Source: JAEUKA01 sp044228505 (GTDB lineage Bacteria; Myxococcota_A; Polyangia; Palsa-1104; JAEUJZ01). From it: a stretch of DNA of 64,000 nt. Position 1 is the stretch's first letter. Each line of letters begins with the position of its first letter. The notes under the pieces are model-generated. The model was not told the origin of the DNA. It saw nothing but the letters and a program-made list of their open reading frames with translations, and made no database searches. The position numbers and the translations under genes were made by a program. The DNA is taken from contig JBGAUT010000009.1 in the NCBI GenBank assembly GCA_044228505.1, forward strand, positions 62,001 to 126,000. Direction: 5' to 3'. Below are positions 9,151 through 16,742 of this stretch, piece after piece.

Positions 9151-9876
9151 CTAGTTTAGGTAGTTGCGCTTGATGATGTTTAGGAAGTCGTTGTGGAAGG
9201 TGTCCATCTCGCCCGATAGCACCTTGAGTCGACGGGCGAAATAGTTGAACGCCATGACGGCGGGGATGGCGGCGACCAGTCCGATCGCGGTGGCGATGAG
9301 CGCTTCGGCGATGCCAGGGGCGACGGTGGCGAGGTTGGCGGTGCCCTTGCTGCCGATGTTGCGGAACGAATCCATAATTCCCCAGACCGTGCCAAACAGG
9401 CCAATAAACGGTGCCGAAGACCCGACGGTGGCTAGCAGCGGCGTGAGCGATTCCAGCGAGGTCGTCTCCGAGATCGAGGCCCGTCTGAGGGCGCGCTCGA
9501 TGTTTTCCAGGTCGCTCTCGGAGTCCGAGTTGTTCTCCGCTTCCGCACGCTTTTTGGTCAGCCGCATCAGCTCCAAGTAGCCCGCACGAAACAGCGCAGC
9601 CACGGGCGATCGGCGCAGTTCTTTGGCTCGCTCGTAGACCTTTTCGAGTCGCTTGACCTGCCAGAAGGTGTCGAGAAACTGATCGGTTTCCTTCGTCGCC
9701 AGGGTCAACTGATAGCCTTTGTAGCCAATCACAAACGTCGTCACGACGAAGAACGCGATCAGCAGGAACAGCACAAACAGCACTACGCCGCCGGAGCTTA
9801 GGACGAGCTGAAACAGGTCCAGCTCTTTTCCGGCAGGCGCTGGGTTGGAAAGCGCGATGGCAGACAGTAGCGTCAT
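9151..9876 (-). CDS. MotA/TolQ/ExbB-family proton-channel protein
   Basis: A 241-residue membrane protein. The first TM helix (about 25-50) is followed by a cytoplasmic helical domain of about 90 residues. Two further TM helices carry the family signature: LLATVGSSAPFIGLFGTVWGIMDSF and AIGLVAAIPAVMAFNYF. TolQ/ExbB proteins form a pentameric proton channel that energises outer-membrane processes with TolR/ExbD. No TolR/ExbD or TolA/TonB gene lies adjacent here, so its partner must be elsewhere. It converges on the FGE lipoprotein with a 26-bp gap. Confidence 0.9.
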   Translation of the reverse strand: MTLLSAIALSNPAPAGKELDLFQLVLSSGGVVLFVLFLLIAFFVVTTFVIGYKGYQLTLATKETDQFLDTFWQVKRLEKVYERAKELRRSPVAALFRAGYLELMRLTKKRAEAENNSDSESDLENIERALRRASISETTSLESLTPLLATVGSSAPFIGLFGTVWGIMDSFRNIGSKGTANLATVAPGIAEALIATAIGLVAAIPAVMAFNYFARRLKVLSGEMDTFHNDFLNIIKRNYLN

Positions 9877-9922
9877 GTAGTCGCGAGGGTAATTCGACCC
9901 TTAGGGCTGGGTCAAAAGCAAA

Positions 9923-10516
9923 TCAGCCGGCGACGCTGGAGCTGCCCTGGGACTGGCTTGCCGCAGGTCGGTCCGGTCGCGCCTTGGCTCGCTTTGCGGT
10001 GAGTGAGCGGCGACTCGGAGGCTGCGGCATCGGTGGCCATTCCTCGTCAGGAAGCGCCCAGAATCGCTCTAGCTCGATGAGGCGCGTCGGTGGATCTTGG
10101 CACAGGAGCGCTAGGTGGCTGACCAACTCTGGGCTCGGGTTGCCAGCGCCGGCGCGAATCCGCGACAGATAGCCCTGCGACAGCCCCAGCACCTGTTCCA
10201 GTCGCCGCTGCGAGATGTGCTTCGCCAGGATGTCGATGGCGACTCGGGCGCGGGTTCGCAGCGATTGTAGATAGGCCTGCTGCAGCTTGGGCGCGATCGA
10301 GTCACTGGTGGGATCGTCCAGATATTCGCTCTGGCAGCGTCCACAGGCGGGTATGGCGACGTCTTCCGGGATGGCTAGCGTCGGCATGGTGCGGTACCGC
10401 GTGGTTCGTCCCACGCCCGTGCGTGGCTTTACCGCCTTGGCACCGCAGCGAATACATTTCCGCAACGGCGTGGTCGCGGATGGGGGGGCGCTTTGGTTTG
10501 GGGTCTTGGCTGACAT
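9923..10516 (-). CDS. Zinc-ribbon plus XRE-type HTH regulator
   Basis: A 197-residue protein from ATG 10516. Cys21-x2-Cys24 and Cys58-x2-Cys61 form a zinc ribbon. A helix-turn-helix follows at about 93-128 (LEQVLGLSQGYLSRIRAGAG). The C-terminal 50 residues are Pro/Arg/Lys-rich. A zinc ribbon followed by an XRE helix is the layout of MqsA/YgiT-type antitoxins and phage-type regulators. The region upstream carries palindromes (10683-10701, 10748-10760), and a 109-residue protein is encoded divergently. Autoregulation is plausible; toxin pairing is speculative. Confidence 0.72.
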   Translation of the reverse strand: MSAKTPNQSAPPSATTPLRKCIRCGAKAVKPRTGVGRTTRYRTMPTLAIPEDVAIPACGRCQSEYLDDPTSDSIAPKLQQAYLQSLRTRARVAIDILAKHISQRRLEQVLGLSQGYLSRIRAGAGNPSPELVSHLALLCQDPPTRLIELERFWALPDEEWPPMPQPPSRRSLTAKRAKARPDRPAASQSQGSSSVAG

Positions 10517-10682
10517 CGCAATAACACCGAGAAAACGCTGGTCCGTGCAGACGAGGAGCGAGTCTTCAGACGAACAGATCACGGTGTCAAGCGATTGTGT
10601 GAATTGGCTTACATTGCAAAAAAGTGAGTCATTTAAATCCACTACCAGCAAGACCAGATGGCTCGTGTGAATGGACAAACTG

Positions 10683-10701
10683 ATGGGAAAAAAATTCCCA
10701 T
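10683..10701. promoter_or_regulatory. Palindromic operator candidate
   Basis: ATGGGAAAAAAATTCCCAT is a 7-bp inverted repeat around five A residues, in an AT-rich 248-bp gap between the zinc-ribbon/XRE regulator and a divergent small gene. A second palindrome, ATGGAGACTCCAT, lies at 10748-10760, directly ahead of the small gene's start. Their position suggests regulator binding sites. Confidence 0.5.
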
Positions 10702-10764
10702 TTTTCAGCGACAACTCGGCTAAAAGAGGATTTAGTACAACAGTTTAATGGAGACTCCATCGAG

Positions 10765-11094
10765 ATGGTGATTCATAGGGGGCCGTTGAGTTCGCTATAT
10801 GAACTTAAGCGGATCGCCAAGCAGCACCTGGTGGTGACGCCGCCCGAGGCTGTGCCGCTCCTGCTGCGGGCACGGGGGCTCACCATCGAACAGCTCACTA
10901 TCAGCGAGCAGCATCGTCAGGTTCGATTGCTGATCACCAGTCGCAACGAGCGCGACTTCATTGGCTGTGTGCGCTGTGGCTGCGAACTATGGGATGCCTA
11001 CCGAATCGGCGAGCGCTCCGCTCTCGGAATGGTCCGACATGATTTTGGACTAAATGCGATTTTGATCCTGGCCACGCATCTCACCGTTGATTGA
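10765..11094 (+). CDS. Small hypothetical protein, divergent from zinc-ribbon/XRE regulator
   Basis: A 109-residue protein of mixed alpha/beta composition that I do not recognise. It has no signal peptide or TM helix. Two Cys in CVRCGC (about residues 72-77) could bind metal. Its start sits five bases after the palindrome ATGGAGACTCCAT, which may overlap the ribosome-binding site and so offer operator or hairpin control. Divergent orientation to the zinc-ribbon/XRE gene suggests joint regulation. A toxin role is possible from context only, since nothing in the sequence identifies a known toxin fold. Confidence 0.55.
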   Translation: MVIHRGPLSSLYELKRIAKQHLVVTPPEAVPLLLRARGLTIEQLTISEQHRQVRLLITSRNERDFIGCVRCGCELWDAYRIGERSALGMVRHDFGLNAILILATHLTVD

Positions 11095-11274
11095 CAAACG
11101 GCTGGCCGCCGCTCGCCTCACGGGTTCGGTCCTATCGGGCGAAACACTGGAGTAGAAGGTGCCTACAGCACCGAACAGAACCTGCCAACAGATCTCGGCT
11201 GCAACGCGGAGGGCCGGAGCGCCCGGGGCTGTGCGGATCGGACGCCGCAGCAACCGAAGTCCGCAGTCGTTCTG

Positions 11275-12414
11275 CTAGGTGTGTGGGCGAGAGGGAAGGG
11301 CGGCGGCGACTTCGGCGAGTTGTTCGCGGAGAGCGGCGGTTGGGGTGGCAAAGACATCTTCGATCAGCGAGGACAGCTCGGGCGGACCGGCGGATTCCTC
11401 GCTGACGACGGCGGACTTGATCTCGGCCTCGATGGCTTCATGGAGCGCGGAGTCGACACCTTCGGAGAGCGCCCCAATCACGCGCAGGAAGTGACGGAAG
11501 CGCACCAAGGGATCGCGCTCGCTTTTCCAGACGGCGGTCACCGACTCATCGCGATAACGAGACGGATCGTCAGAGGTCGAGTGCGCACTGACCCGGTAGG
11601 TGAGCGCCTCGATAAACATTGGCCCTCCACCCGCTCGAGCGTAGGCCGCCGCGTCGCGCATCGCTGCATAACAGGCGAGCACATCGTTGCCATCCACGCG
11701 CAGCGCCGGGATGCCATAGCCCATCGCCTTGTGCGCAATCGTCGGGGACGCGGTCTGGCCAGACACCGGCGTCGAGATGGCCCACTGATTGTTCTGGCAG
11801 ACAAACACCACCGGCGCTTTGAACACCGCTGCGAAGTTCAGTGCGACGTGGAAGTCACCCTCGCTGGTTGCGCCATCACCCATGTAGCCGGCGATCACCA
11901 CCGGGTCGCGGCGGATCTTGGCGGCCATGGCCATGCCGACGGCGTGCGGGAGCTGGGTGGCAATGCACGATGACATCGTCACGTAGCGAGAGGCTCGGCT
12001 GCCGGGATGGCAGGGCATCTGTCGACCTTTGGTGAGATCGTTTTCGTTGCCGTAGATCTGCGCGATATAGGCACTGAGCGGTAGACCCCGATATAGCGCG
12101 GCTCCGGCCTCGCGTAGCGCCGGAAGTACGTAGTCGTTTGGTCCCAGCGCAGCGGCGGTTCCGACGACGGCGGCCTCCTGTCCTCGCGCCTCGCCGTAGA
12201 AGCTGATGCGACCTTGGCGCTGGAGCGTCAGCATTCGCTCGTCGATGATGCGAATGAGCAGCATGCCGCGATACATCTTCATCAGCTGCTCGCGGGGAAT
12301 GCCGAGTGCCGCCACCCGCGCCGGGTCAAAGCTGCCGTCGGGCGCAATATACTGCTGCGGCGCAAAGTGCTCAATCGACGGTGCGCAGCCCTCTACCGAG
12401 CCAATGCCGCGCAT
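11275..12414 (-). CDS. 2-oxoacid dehydrogenase E1 alpha subunit, second copy
   Basis: A 379-residue thiamine-diphosphate enzyme subunit. The TPP/Mg motif runs from GDG (179-181) to NN (208-209), in GYMGDGATSEGDFH and VCQNNQWAIS. It decarboxylates a 2-oxoacid and passes the acyl group to E2-bound lipoate, together with E1 beta. It is the last gene of a four-gene operon, starting 3 bp after the E2 stop. An E1 alpha paralogue opens the same operon; this copy differs at the TPP motif (GDG here, GEG there). The regulatory serine segment around SAHSTSDDPSRYR is present. Substrate could be pyruvate or branched-chain oxoacids. Confidence 0.9.
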   Translation of the reverse strand: MRGIGSVEGCAPSIEHFAPQQYIAPDGSFDPARVAALGIPREQLMKMYRGMLLIRIIDERMLTLQRQGRISFYGEARGQEAAVVGTAAALGPNDYVLPALREAGAALYRGLPLSAYIAQIYGNENDLTKGRQMPCHPGSRASRYVTMSSCIATQLPHAVGMAMAAKIRRDPVVIAGYMGDGATSEGDFHVALNFAAVFKAPVVFVCQNNQWAISTPVSGQTASPTIAHKAMGYGIPALRVDGNDVLACYAAMRDAAAYARAGGGPMFIEALTYRVSAHSTSDDPSRYRDESVTAVWKSERDPLVRFRHFLRVIGALSEGVDSALHEAIEAEIKSAVVSEESAGPPELSSLIEDVFATPTAALREQLAEVAAALPSRPHT

Positions 12415-12417
12415 GGG

Positions 12418-13761
12418 CTAGACCAGCTCCATGAACATCAGCGTTGGATCTTCGAGCATCCCGACGACGTGTTGGAGGAACAGCGCGCCTTCGTAGCCAT
12501 CGACGATGCGGTGATCGAGCGAGATCGACAGGTTCATCATCTCGCGGATTACGATCTGTCCGTTGCGGACGACCGGCGTCTCTTTGATCTTGTGGACGCC
12601 GAGGACCGCGACCTCCGGGAAGTTGATGATCGGCGTCGCCAACAAGCCGCCCAGCTTGCCGAGTGACGAGATGGTAAAGGTCGAGCCGCTCAGCTCTTCA
12701 CGACTGGCCTTGCCGGTTCGGGTCCGCTCGGCGAGTGGCTCCAGCGCGGCTGCGATTTGGAACAGCGACAGTCGGTCGGCATTGCGCAGCACCGGTACCA
12801 TCAGGCCCGAGTCCGTCGCTGCTGCCACGCCGATGTGGTAGCTCTTGCGCAGCACGATCTCATCGCGACTCTCATCGAGCGTCGAGTTGAGGATCGGATA
12901 CTTCTTCAATCCAGATACGACCGCCTTGATCAGAAACGGCAGGAACGACAGCTTGATGCCACGTTCGTGGGCCCGCTTTTGGGCCCGCTTGCGCAGCGCC
13001 ACCAGCTCGGTGACATCGCACTCTTCGACGTAGGTAAAGTCCGCCGTCTGGAGCTTCGAGCGAACCATGTTTTCGGCGATCTTTTTGCGCAGACCCCGGA
13101 ACGGCAGTCGCTCGTCTTCGGCATTGACGGGAACCGAGACGGGAGGCGCAGCCGGACGAGCAACCGGAGGAGTCGCGGGGACTGGAGCTGCCTGAGGCGG
13201 AGCTGCCTGAGTAGGGGCTGCTTGAGCAGGTGCCGCTTTGGGCGCGCTCTTTTCGGTAGATGCGCGACGCACATCATCGCGGGTCACGCGGCCACCGGGA
13301 CCACTGCCGATGAGGGTACGGATGTCGATGGACAGGTTTCGAGCGAGCTGCCGCGTTGCTGGGGTCGCCAGCACTTTACGTCCCGCTGCTTCCGCAGCCG
13401 AGACGGTCTGCACCGGACCTGCTGCCGGCATCGCCGCTGGAGCCGCTTGCTTTTCCGCCACGGTCTCTTTGGGGCTCGTGGCGGGGAGAGGGTGACCGGC
13501 CGGGGCAGGCTTGCCCATCGAGCCATCGGTGTCGATGACGATCATGACCTGACCCACCGCACACAGCTTGCCTGCGGGGACCATGAGCTTGGCCACCTTT
13601 CCGGCACGGGGCGTCGGGATCTCGACGGTCGCCTTATCGGTCATGACCTCGACCATGGGCTGGTCTTCGCGAAGGGTGTCGCCTTCTTGCACCAGCCAAC
13701 GGACGATTTCGCCTTCGACGACGCCTTCGCCAATGTCGGGGAGTCTGAACTCGAGGGCCAT
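12418..13761 (-). CDS. 2-oxoacid dehydrogenase E2 (dihydrolipoyl acyltransferase)
   Basis: A 447-residue acyltransferase. Residues 1-76 are one lipoyl domain with the attachment Lys43 in MTDKATVEIP. An E1/E3-binding domain lies at about 128-168 (ATPATRQLARNLSIDI). Pro/Ala-rich swinging linkers flank it (about 80-125 and 170-205). The catalytic domain fills the C-terminal 230 residues, with His417 and Asp421 in the HxxxDG motif (DHRIVDG). A single lipoyl domain is common for branched-chain and Gram-positive-type E2s. Translationally coupled-looking spacing: 3 bp after E1 beta and 3 bp before E1 alpha-2. No E3 gene is present in the window. Confidence 0.93.
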   Translation of the reverse strand: MALEFRLPDIGEGVVEGEIVRWLVQEGDTLREDQPMVEVMTDKATVEIPTPRAGKVAKLMVPAGKLCAVGQVMIVIDTDGSMGKPAPAGHPLPATSPKETVAEKQAAPAAMPAAGPVQTVSAAEAAGRKVLATPATRQLARNLSIDIRTLIGSGPGGRVTRDDVRRASTEKSAPKAAPAQAAPTQAAPPQAAPVPATPPVARPAAPPVSVPVNAEDERLPFRGLRKKIAENMVRSKLQTADFTYVEECDVTELVALRKRAQKRAHERGIKLSFLPFLIKAVVSGLKKYPILNSTLDESRDEIVLRKSYHIGVAAATDSGLMVPVLRNADRLSLFQIAAALEPLAERTRTGKASREELSGSTFTISSLGKLGGLLATPIINFPEVAVLGVHKIKETPVVRNGQIVIREMMNLSISLDHRIVDGYEGALFLQHVVGMLEDPTLMFMELV

Positions 13762-13764
13762 GGC

Positions 13765-14748
13765 TTAATACCTCGCGGTTTCGGCGATTGCCTTGGCAAT
13801 GCGCTCTGGCGACGGCAAATACTCAAGTTCGAGCGTGTACGGGAACGGTGTGTCCAGTCCCGCGACACGAGCGATCGGCGCTTCGAGGTGGAGCAGTGCC
13901 TTTTCGGCGATGATGGCCGAAAGTTCTGCCCCGTACCCGCACGTCTTGGGCGCTTCGTAGACGATGACGACGCGACCCGTCTTGCGCACCGATTCGAGGA
14001 TCGTTTCGGTGTCGAGAGGCACCAGGGTTCGCAGGTCGATGACCTCGGGGTCAAACTCGGCGGCCCCCTGTTTTTCGACGGCCTCGACGACGGAATGAAC
14101 CATTGCGCCGTAACACAGCACGGTCACACCCTTACCGGGACGTACGATCTTGGCTTGGCCGATCGGGATGGTGTACTCACCCTCGGGAACTTCGCCACGC
14201 GAGGCGCGGTAGACCCGCTTCGGTTCCATAAATAGGATCGGGTCTTCCTCTCGCATCGCCGATAGCAGCAGGCCCTTGGCGTCGTACGGATTCGATGGAA
14301 TCACGATCTTCAGACCCGGCGTATGAGCGAAGTACGCCTCGGGAGACTGTGAGTGATAATGGCCGCCGCGGATGCCGCCGCCGAAGGGAGTGCGGATGAC
14401 CATCGGGGCTGGATACTCACCGCCCGAGCGATACCGGAACTTGGCCAGCTCGTTGACGATTTGGTCAAAGGCCGGGAAGATGAAGTCGGAAAACTGGATC
14501 TCAGCGACGGGTCGGAGGCCATACAGCGCCATGCCGATCGCCGAACCGATGATGCCAGCCTCGGCAAGGGGGGTGTCCATGACCCGATCCTTGCCGAACT
14601 CTTCTTGAAGGCCGGAGGTGGCACGGAAGACGCCGCCGAAGTTTCCGACGTCCTCGCCCAGGATCACGATGTTGGAGTTCTTGCGCATCTCGATGCGCAG
14701 GGCGTCGTTGACCGCTTGGATGATGTTGTATACGGGCATGTCGAACAA
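13765..14748 (-). CDS. 2-oxoacid dehydrogenase E1 beta subunit
   Basis: A 327-residue protein of standard E1 beta length. Typical segments are ILGEDVGNFGGVFRATSGL, DTPLAEAGIIGSAIGMALYG and PFGGGIRGGHYHSQSPEAYF, which form the TPP-pyrimidine domain, and the C-terminal transketolase-like domain starts near residue 205. It pairs with an E1 alpha to make the heterotetrameric decarboxylase. With two E1 alpha genes in the operon it could assemble two alternative E1 enzymes. It lies 21 bp after E1 alpha-1 and 3 bp before E2. Confidence 0.93.
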   Translation of the reverse strand: MFDMPVYNIIQAVNDALRIEMRKNSNIVILGEDVGNFGGVFRATSGLQEEFGKDRVMDTPLAEAGIIGSAIGMALYGLRPVAEIQFSDFIFPAFDQIVNELAKFRYRSGGEYPAPMVIRTPFGGGIRGGHYHSQSPEAYFAHTPGLKIVIPSNPYDAKGLLLSAMREEDPILFMEPKRVYRASRGEVPEGEYTIPIGQAKIVRPGKGVTVLCYGAMVHSVVEAVEKQGAAEFDPEVIDLRTLVPLDTETILESVRKTGRVVIVYEAPKTCGYGAELSAIIAEKALLHLEAPIARVAGLDTPFPYTLELEYLPSPERIAKAIAETARY

Positions 14749-14769
14749 AGCTCCTCAGAGTGCGGCGGC

Positions 14770-15939
14770 CTAACCGTGTCCTAGCTTTTGACGGGGCAGG
14801 GTGAGCAGCTCAGCGAGCTGTTCGCGCAAGTTGGCTGTCGGCTGGGCATACACGTCCTCGATTAGCGACATCAGGGGTGGCACGCCGACCGTCTCGACGT
14901 GCTGCAGCGCAGCGGTGATTTCTTGGGTGATCTCATCGCGGTACTGGGCGTCAATGGCTGGGGTCAAGATGCCTTTGCGCTCGAGGTAACGGCTGAATCG
15001 GGCCACCGGATCACGGCGTTCCCACTCGCGCACTTCGTCGTCTTTGCCTTTGCGGTATACCGACGGATCATCGGACGAAGAGTGGGCAGCGCGACGGTAG
15101 GTCAGCGCTTCGATCAGCGTCGGTCCTTCGCCGGCGCGAGCCCGAGCAGCGGCGATGCGGGTCGCCGAGATCATCGCCAGGATGTCATTGCCATCGACGA
15201 GCAGGCCTGGGAAGCCGTAGCCGAGCGCCTTGTGGGCAATGCTCGGGGACGCGGTCTGCGCCGACAGCGGCGTCGAGATCGCCCAGCCGTTGTTACGACA
15301 CACGAAGATCACCGGCGCTTTCCATACTCCGGCGAAGTTCATGCCGACGTGAAAGTCGCCAGGCGAGGTCGTGCCTTCCCCAAAGAACACCGACACCACG
15401 GTGTCGTGCTTGAGGATCTGTGCGGCGCGAGCGGTGCCAACGGCCTGCGGGATCTGCGTGCCAACCGGCGACGAGATCGACACAAAGTTACCAGCGCGGA
15501 AGCTGTGGTGAACCGGCATCTGCCGGCCCTTGATCGGGTCTTCGGCGTTGCCAAAGAGCTGATTGGTAAAGTCGCTGATCGAATAGCCTCGGAAGAAAGC
15601 GATGCCGGGCTCGCGATAGGACGGATAAATCCAGTCGCTTTGCTTCAGCGCGTAGGCGACCCCAAGCTGGGTGGCTTCCTCGCCAGTCGACTGCATATAA
15701 AAGCCGAGTCGGCCCTGCCGTTGGAGCTTCAGGTAGCGATCATCGATGAGTCGTAGCTTGATGAACTCCCGATACAGGCGCAGGCAGTCAGCGTCCGGAA
15801 TATCGGGCACCAAGCTCGGGTCGACATCGGGTCGAAGATTCCCTTCGTAATCGAGAAGTGAAAACGGCGGAGGCGCTTTTTCAGCGACCAGCGCACCGGG
15901 AGGCAGAGCGAGCTGTGTCATGGAACGTGGATTCCCCAT
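14770..15939 (-). CDS. 2-oxoacid dehydrogenase E1 alpha subunit, first copy (BCKDH-like)
   Basis: A 389-residue E1 alpha opening the operon. Its TPP motif reads GEG (187-189) with RNNGWAIS (215-222). GEG and RNNG are features I associate with branched-chain oxoacid dehydrogenase E1 alpha, whereas the operon's other E1 alpha has GDG and QNNQ. The HSSSDDPSVYR phosphorylation-loop region is present. The start at 15939 is uncertain; ATG 15921 has a GGGGAA upstream. It is divergent from the DUF2760/Hsp70 operon across about 130 bp. Confidence 0.9.
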   Translation of the reverse strand: MGNPRSMTQLALPPGALVAEKAPPPFSLLDYEGNLRPDVDPSLVPDIPDADCLRLYREFIKLRLIDDRYLKLQRQGRLGFYMQSTGEEATQLGVAYALKQSDWIYPSYREPGIAFFRGYSISDFTNQLFGNAEDPIKGRQMPVHHSFRAGNFVSISSPVGTQIPQAVGTARAAQILKHDTVVSVFFGEGTTSPGDFHVGMNFAGVWKAPVIFVCRNNGWAISTPLSAQTASPSIAHKALGYGFPGLLVDGNDILAMISATRIAAARARAGEGPTLIEALTYRRAAHSSSDDPSVYRKGKDDEVREWERRDPVARFSRYLERKGILTPAIDAQYRDEITQEITAALQHVETVGVPPLMSLIEDVYAQPTANLREQLAELLTLPRQKLGHG

Positions 15940-16070
15940 GAAAGGACTGCGGCCTTTTTATCCCCCTCACTACGGTTTGGTCAAGCCGACTGCGGGGTAC
16001 GACCTTCCGACCCTGCGAACGGGGATGAGGCCTTGACACGACGGAGAGCGGGCACTACAAGCTGAGGCTA

Positions 16071-16742
16071 ATGAGTCGATTTTTGCTTGCTCTGCGCTGC
16101 TTCTTTGCGGTGCTGGTGCGGTTTCGATTGCCCGACGATGCGGCCAAGCTGCTGCCGCCGGAACTCAAGCGACTTCCCGACGTAGGCCGGGATGCGAAGC
16201 CTGCAACGAAGCAGGATGCGAAGGCCGATGTAGAGAAAGCTGCCCCTGCTGCAGAACCGGCCAGCGCAGACAAATCGCCCGCCAAGCCCGAATCGAAGCC
16301 GGCCGAAGCAAAGCCTGCGGTGGTCGAGACGCCGAGCGGTGCCGAGCGCGATGCCCTTCGTCAGCGCGGCGCGGTGCAGCTTCTATCGGTGCTTCAGCGG
16401 GAGGGTCGCCTGATCGATTTTTTGCTCGAAGACATCGATGGCTACACTGATGCCCAGATCGGCGCAGCGGTTCGGGACATCCACCGTGGCTGTCGCAAAG
16501 GCCTTTCGGAGCACCTTCACATCGTGCCGATTCGTCCCGAGCCCGATGAAGCACTGGTCAAGATCGCGGCGGGCCATGATCCATCGCAGGTTCGCCTGAT
16601 TGGTCACGTGACCGGCCGGCCACCGTTTGAGGGTTCGCTGCGTCATCATGGTTGGCGGACTACGAAGAGCAACCTCGCGGACATTCCAGCAGGTCATGAC
16701 CCCACGGTGATCTGCCCGGCTGAAGTAGAGATCGCAGGATGA
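16071..16742 (+). CDS. DUF2760-type protein, first gene of Hsp70 operon
   Basis: A 223-residue protein. The N-terminus (MSRFLLALRCFFAVLVRF) is hydrophobic, possibly a membrane anchor. A long Ala/Pro/Lys/Glu linker follows (about 38-92). The C-terminal 125 residues (GAVQLLSVLQREGRLIDFL, DIHRGCRKGLSEH, GWRTTKSNLADIPAG) match what I recall of DUF2760, which recurs next to paired Hsp70-family genes in proteobacteria. Its stop overlaps the Hsp70 start by four bases (ATGA). Function is unknown; a co-chaperone or membrane tether is a reasonable guess from context. Confidence 0.78.
   Translation: MSRFLLALRCFFAVLVRFRLPDDAAKLLPPELKRLPDVGRDAKPATKQDAKADVEKAAPAAEPASADKSPAKPESKPAEAKPAVVETPSGAERDALRQRGAVQLLSVLQREGRLIDFLLEDIDGYTDAQIGAAVRDIHRGCRKGLSEHLHIVPIRPEPDEALVKIAAGHDPSQVRLIGHVTGRPPFEGSLRHHGWRTTKSNLADIPAGHDPTVICPAEVEIAG

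Noticed and set aside
12757..14235. Long plus-strand ORF (492 residues)
   Set aside because: It lies antisense to the E2 and E1 beta genes, whose motifs are clear; composition is typical of a GC-rich shadow.
14899..15756. Plus-strand ORF (285 residues)
   Set aside because: Antisense to the first E1 alpha gene, no recognisable domain.
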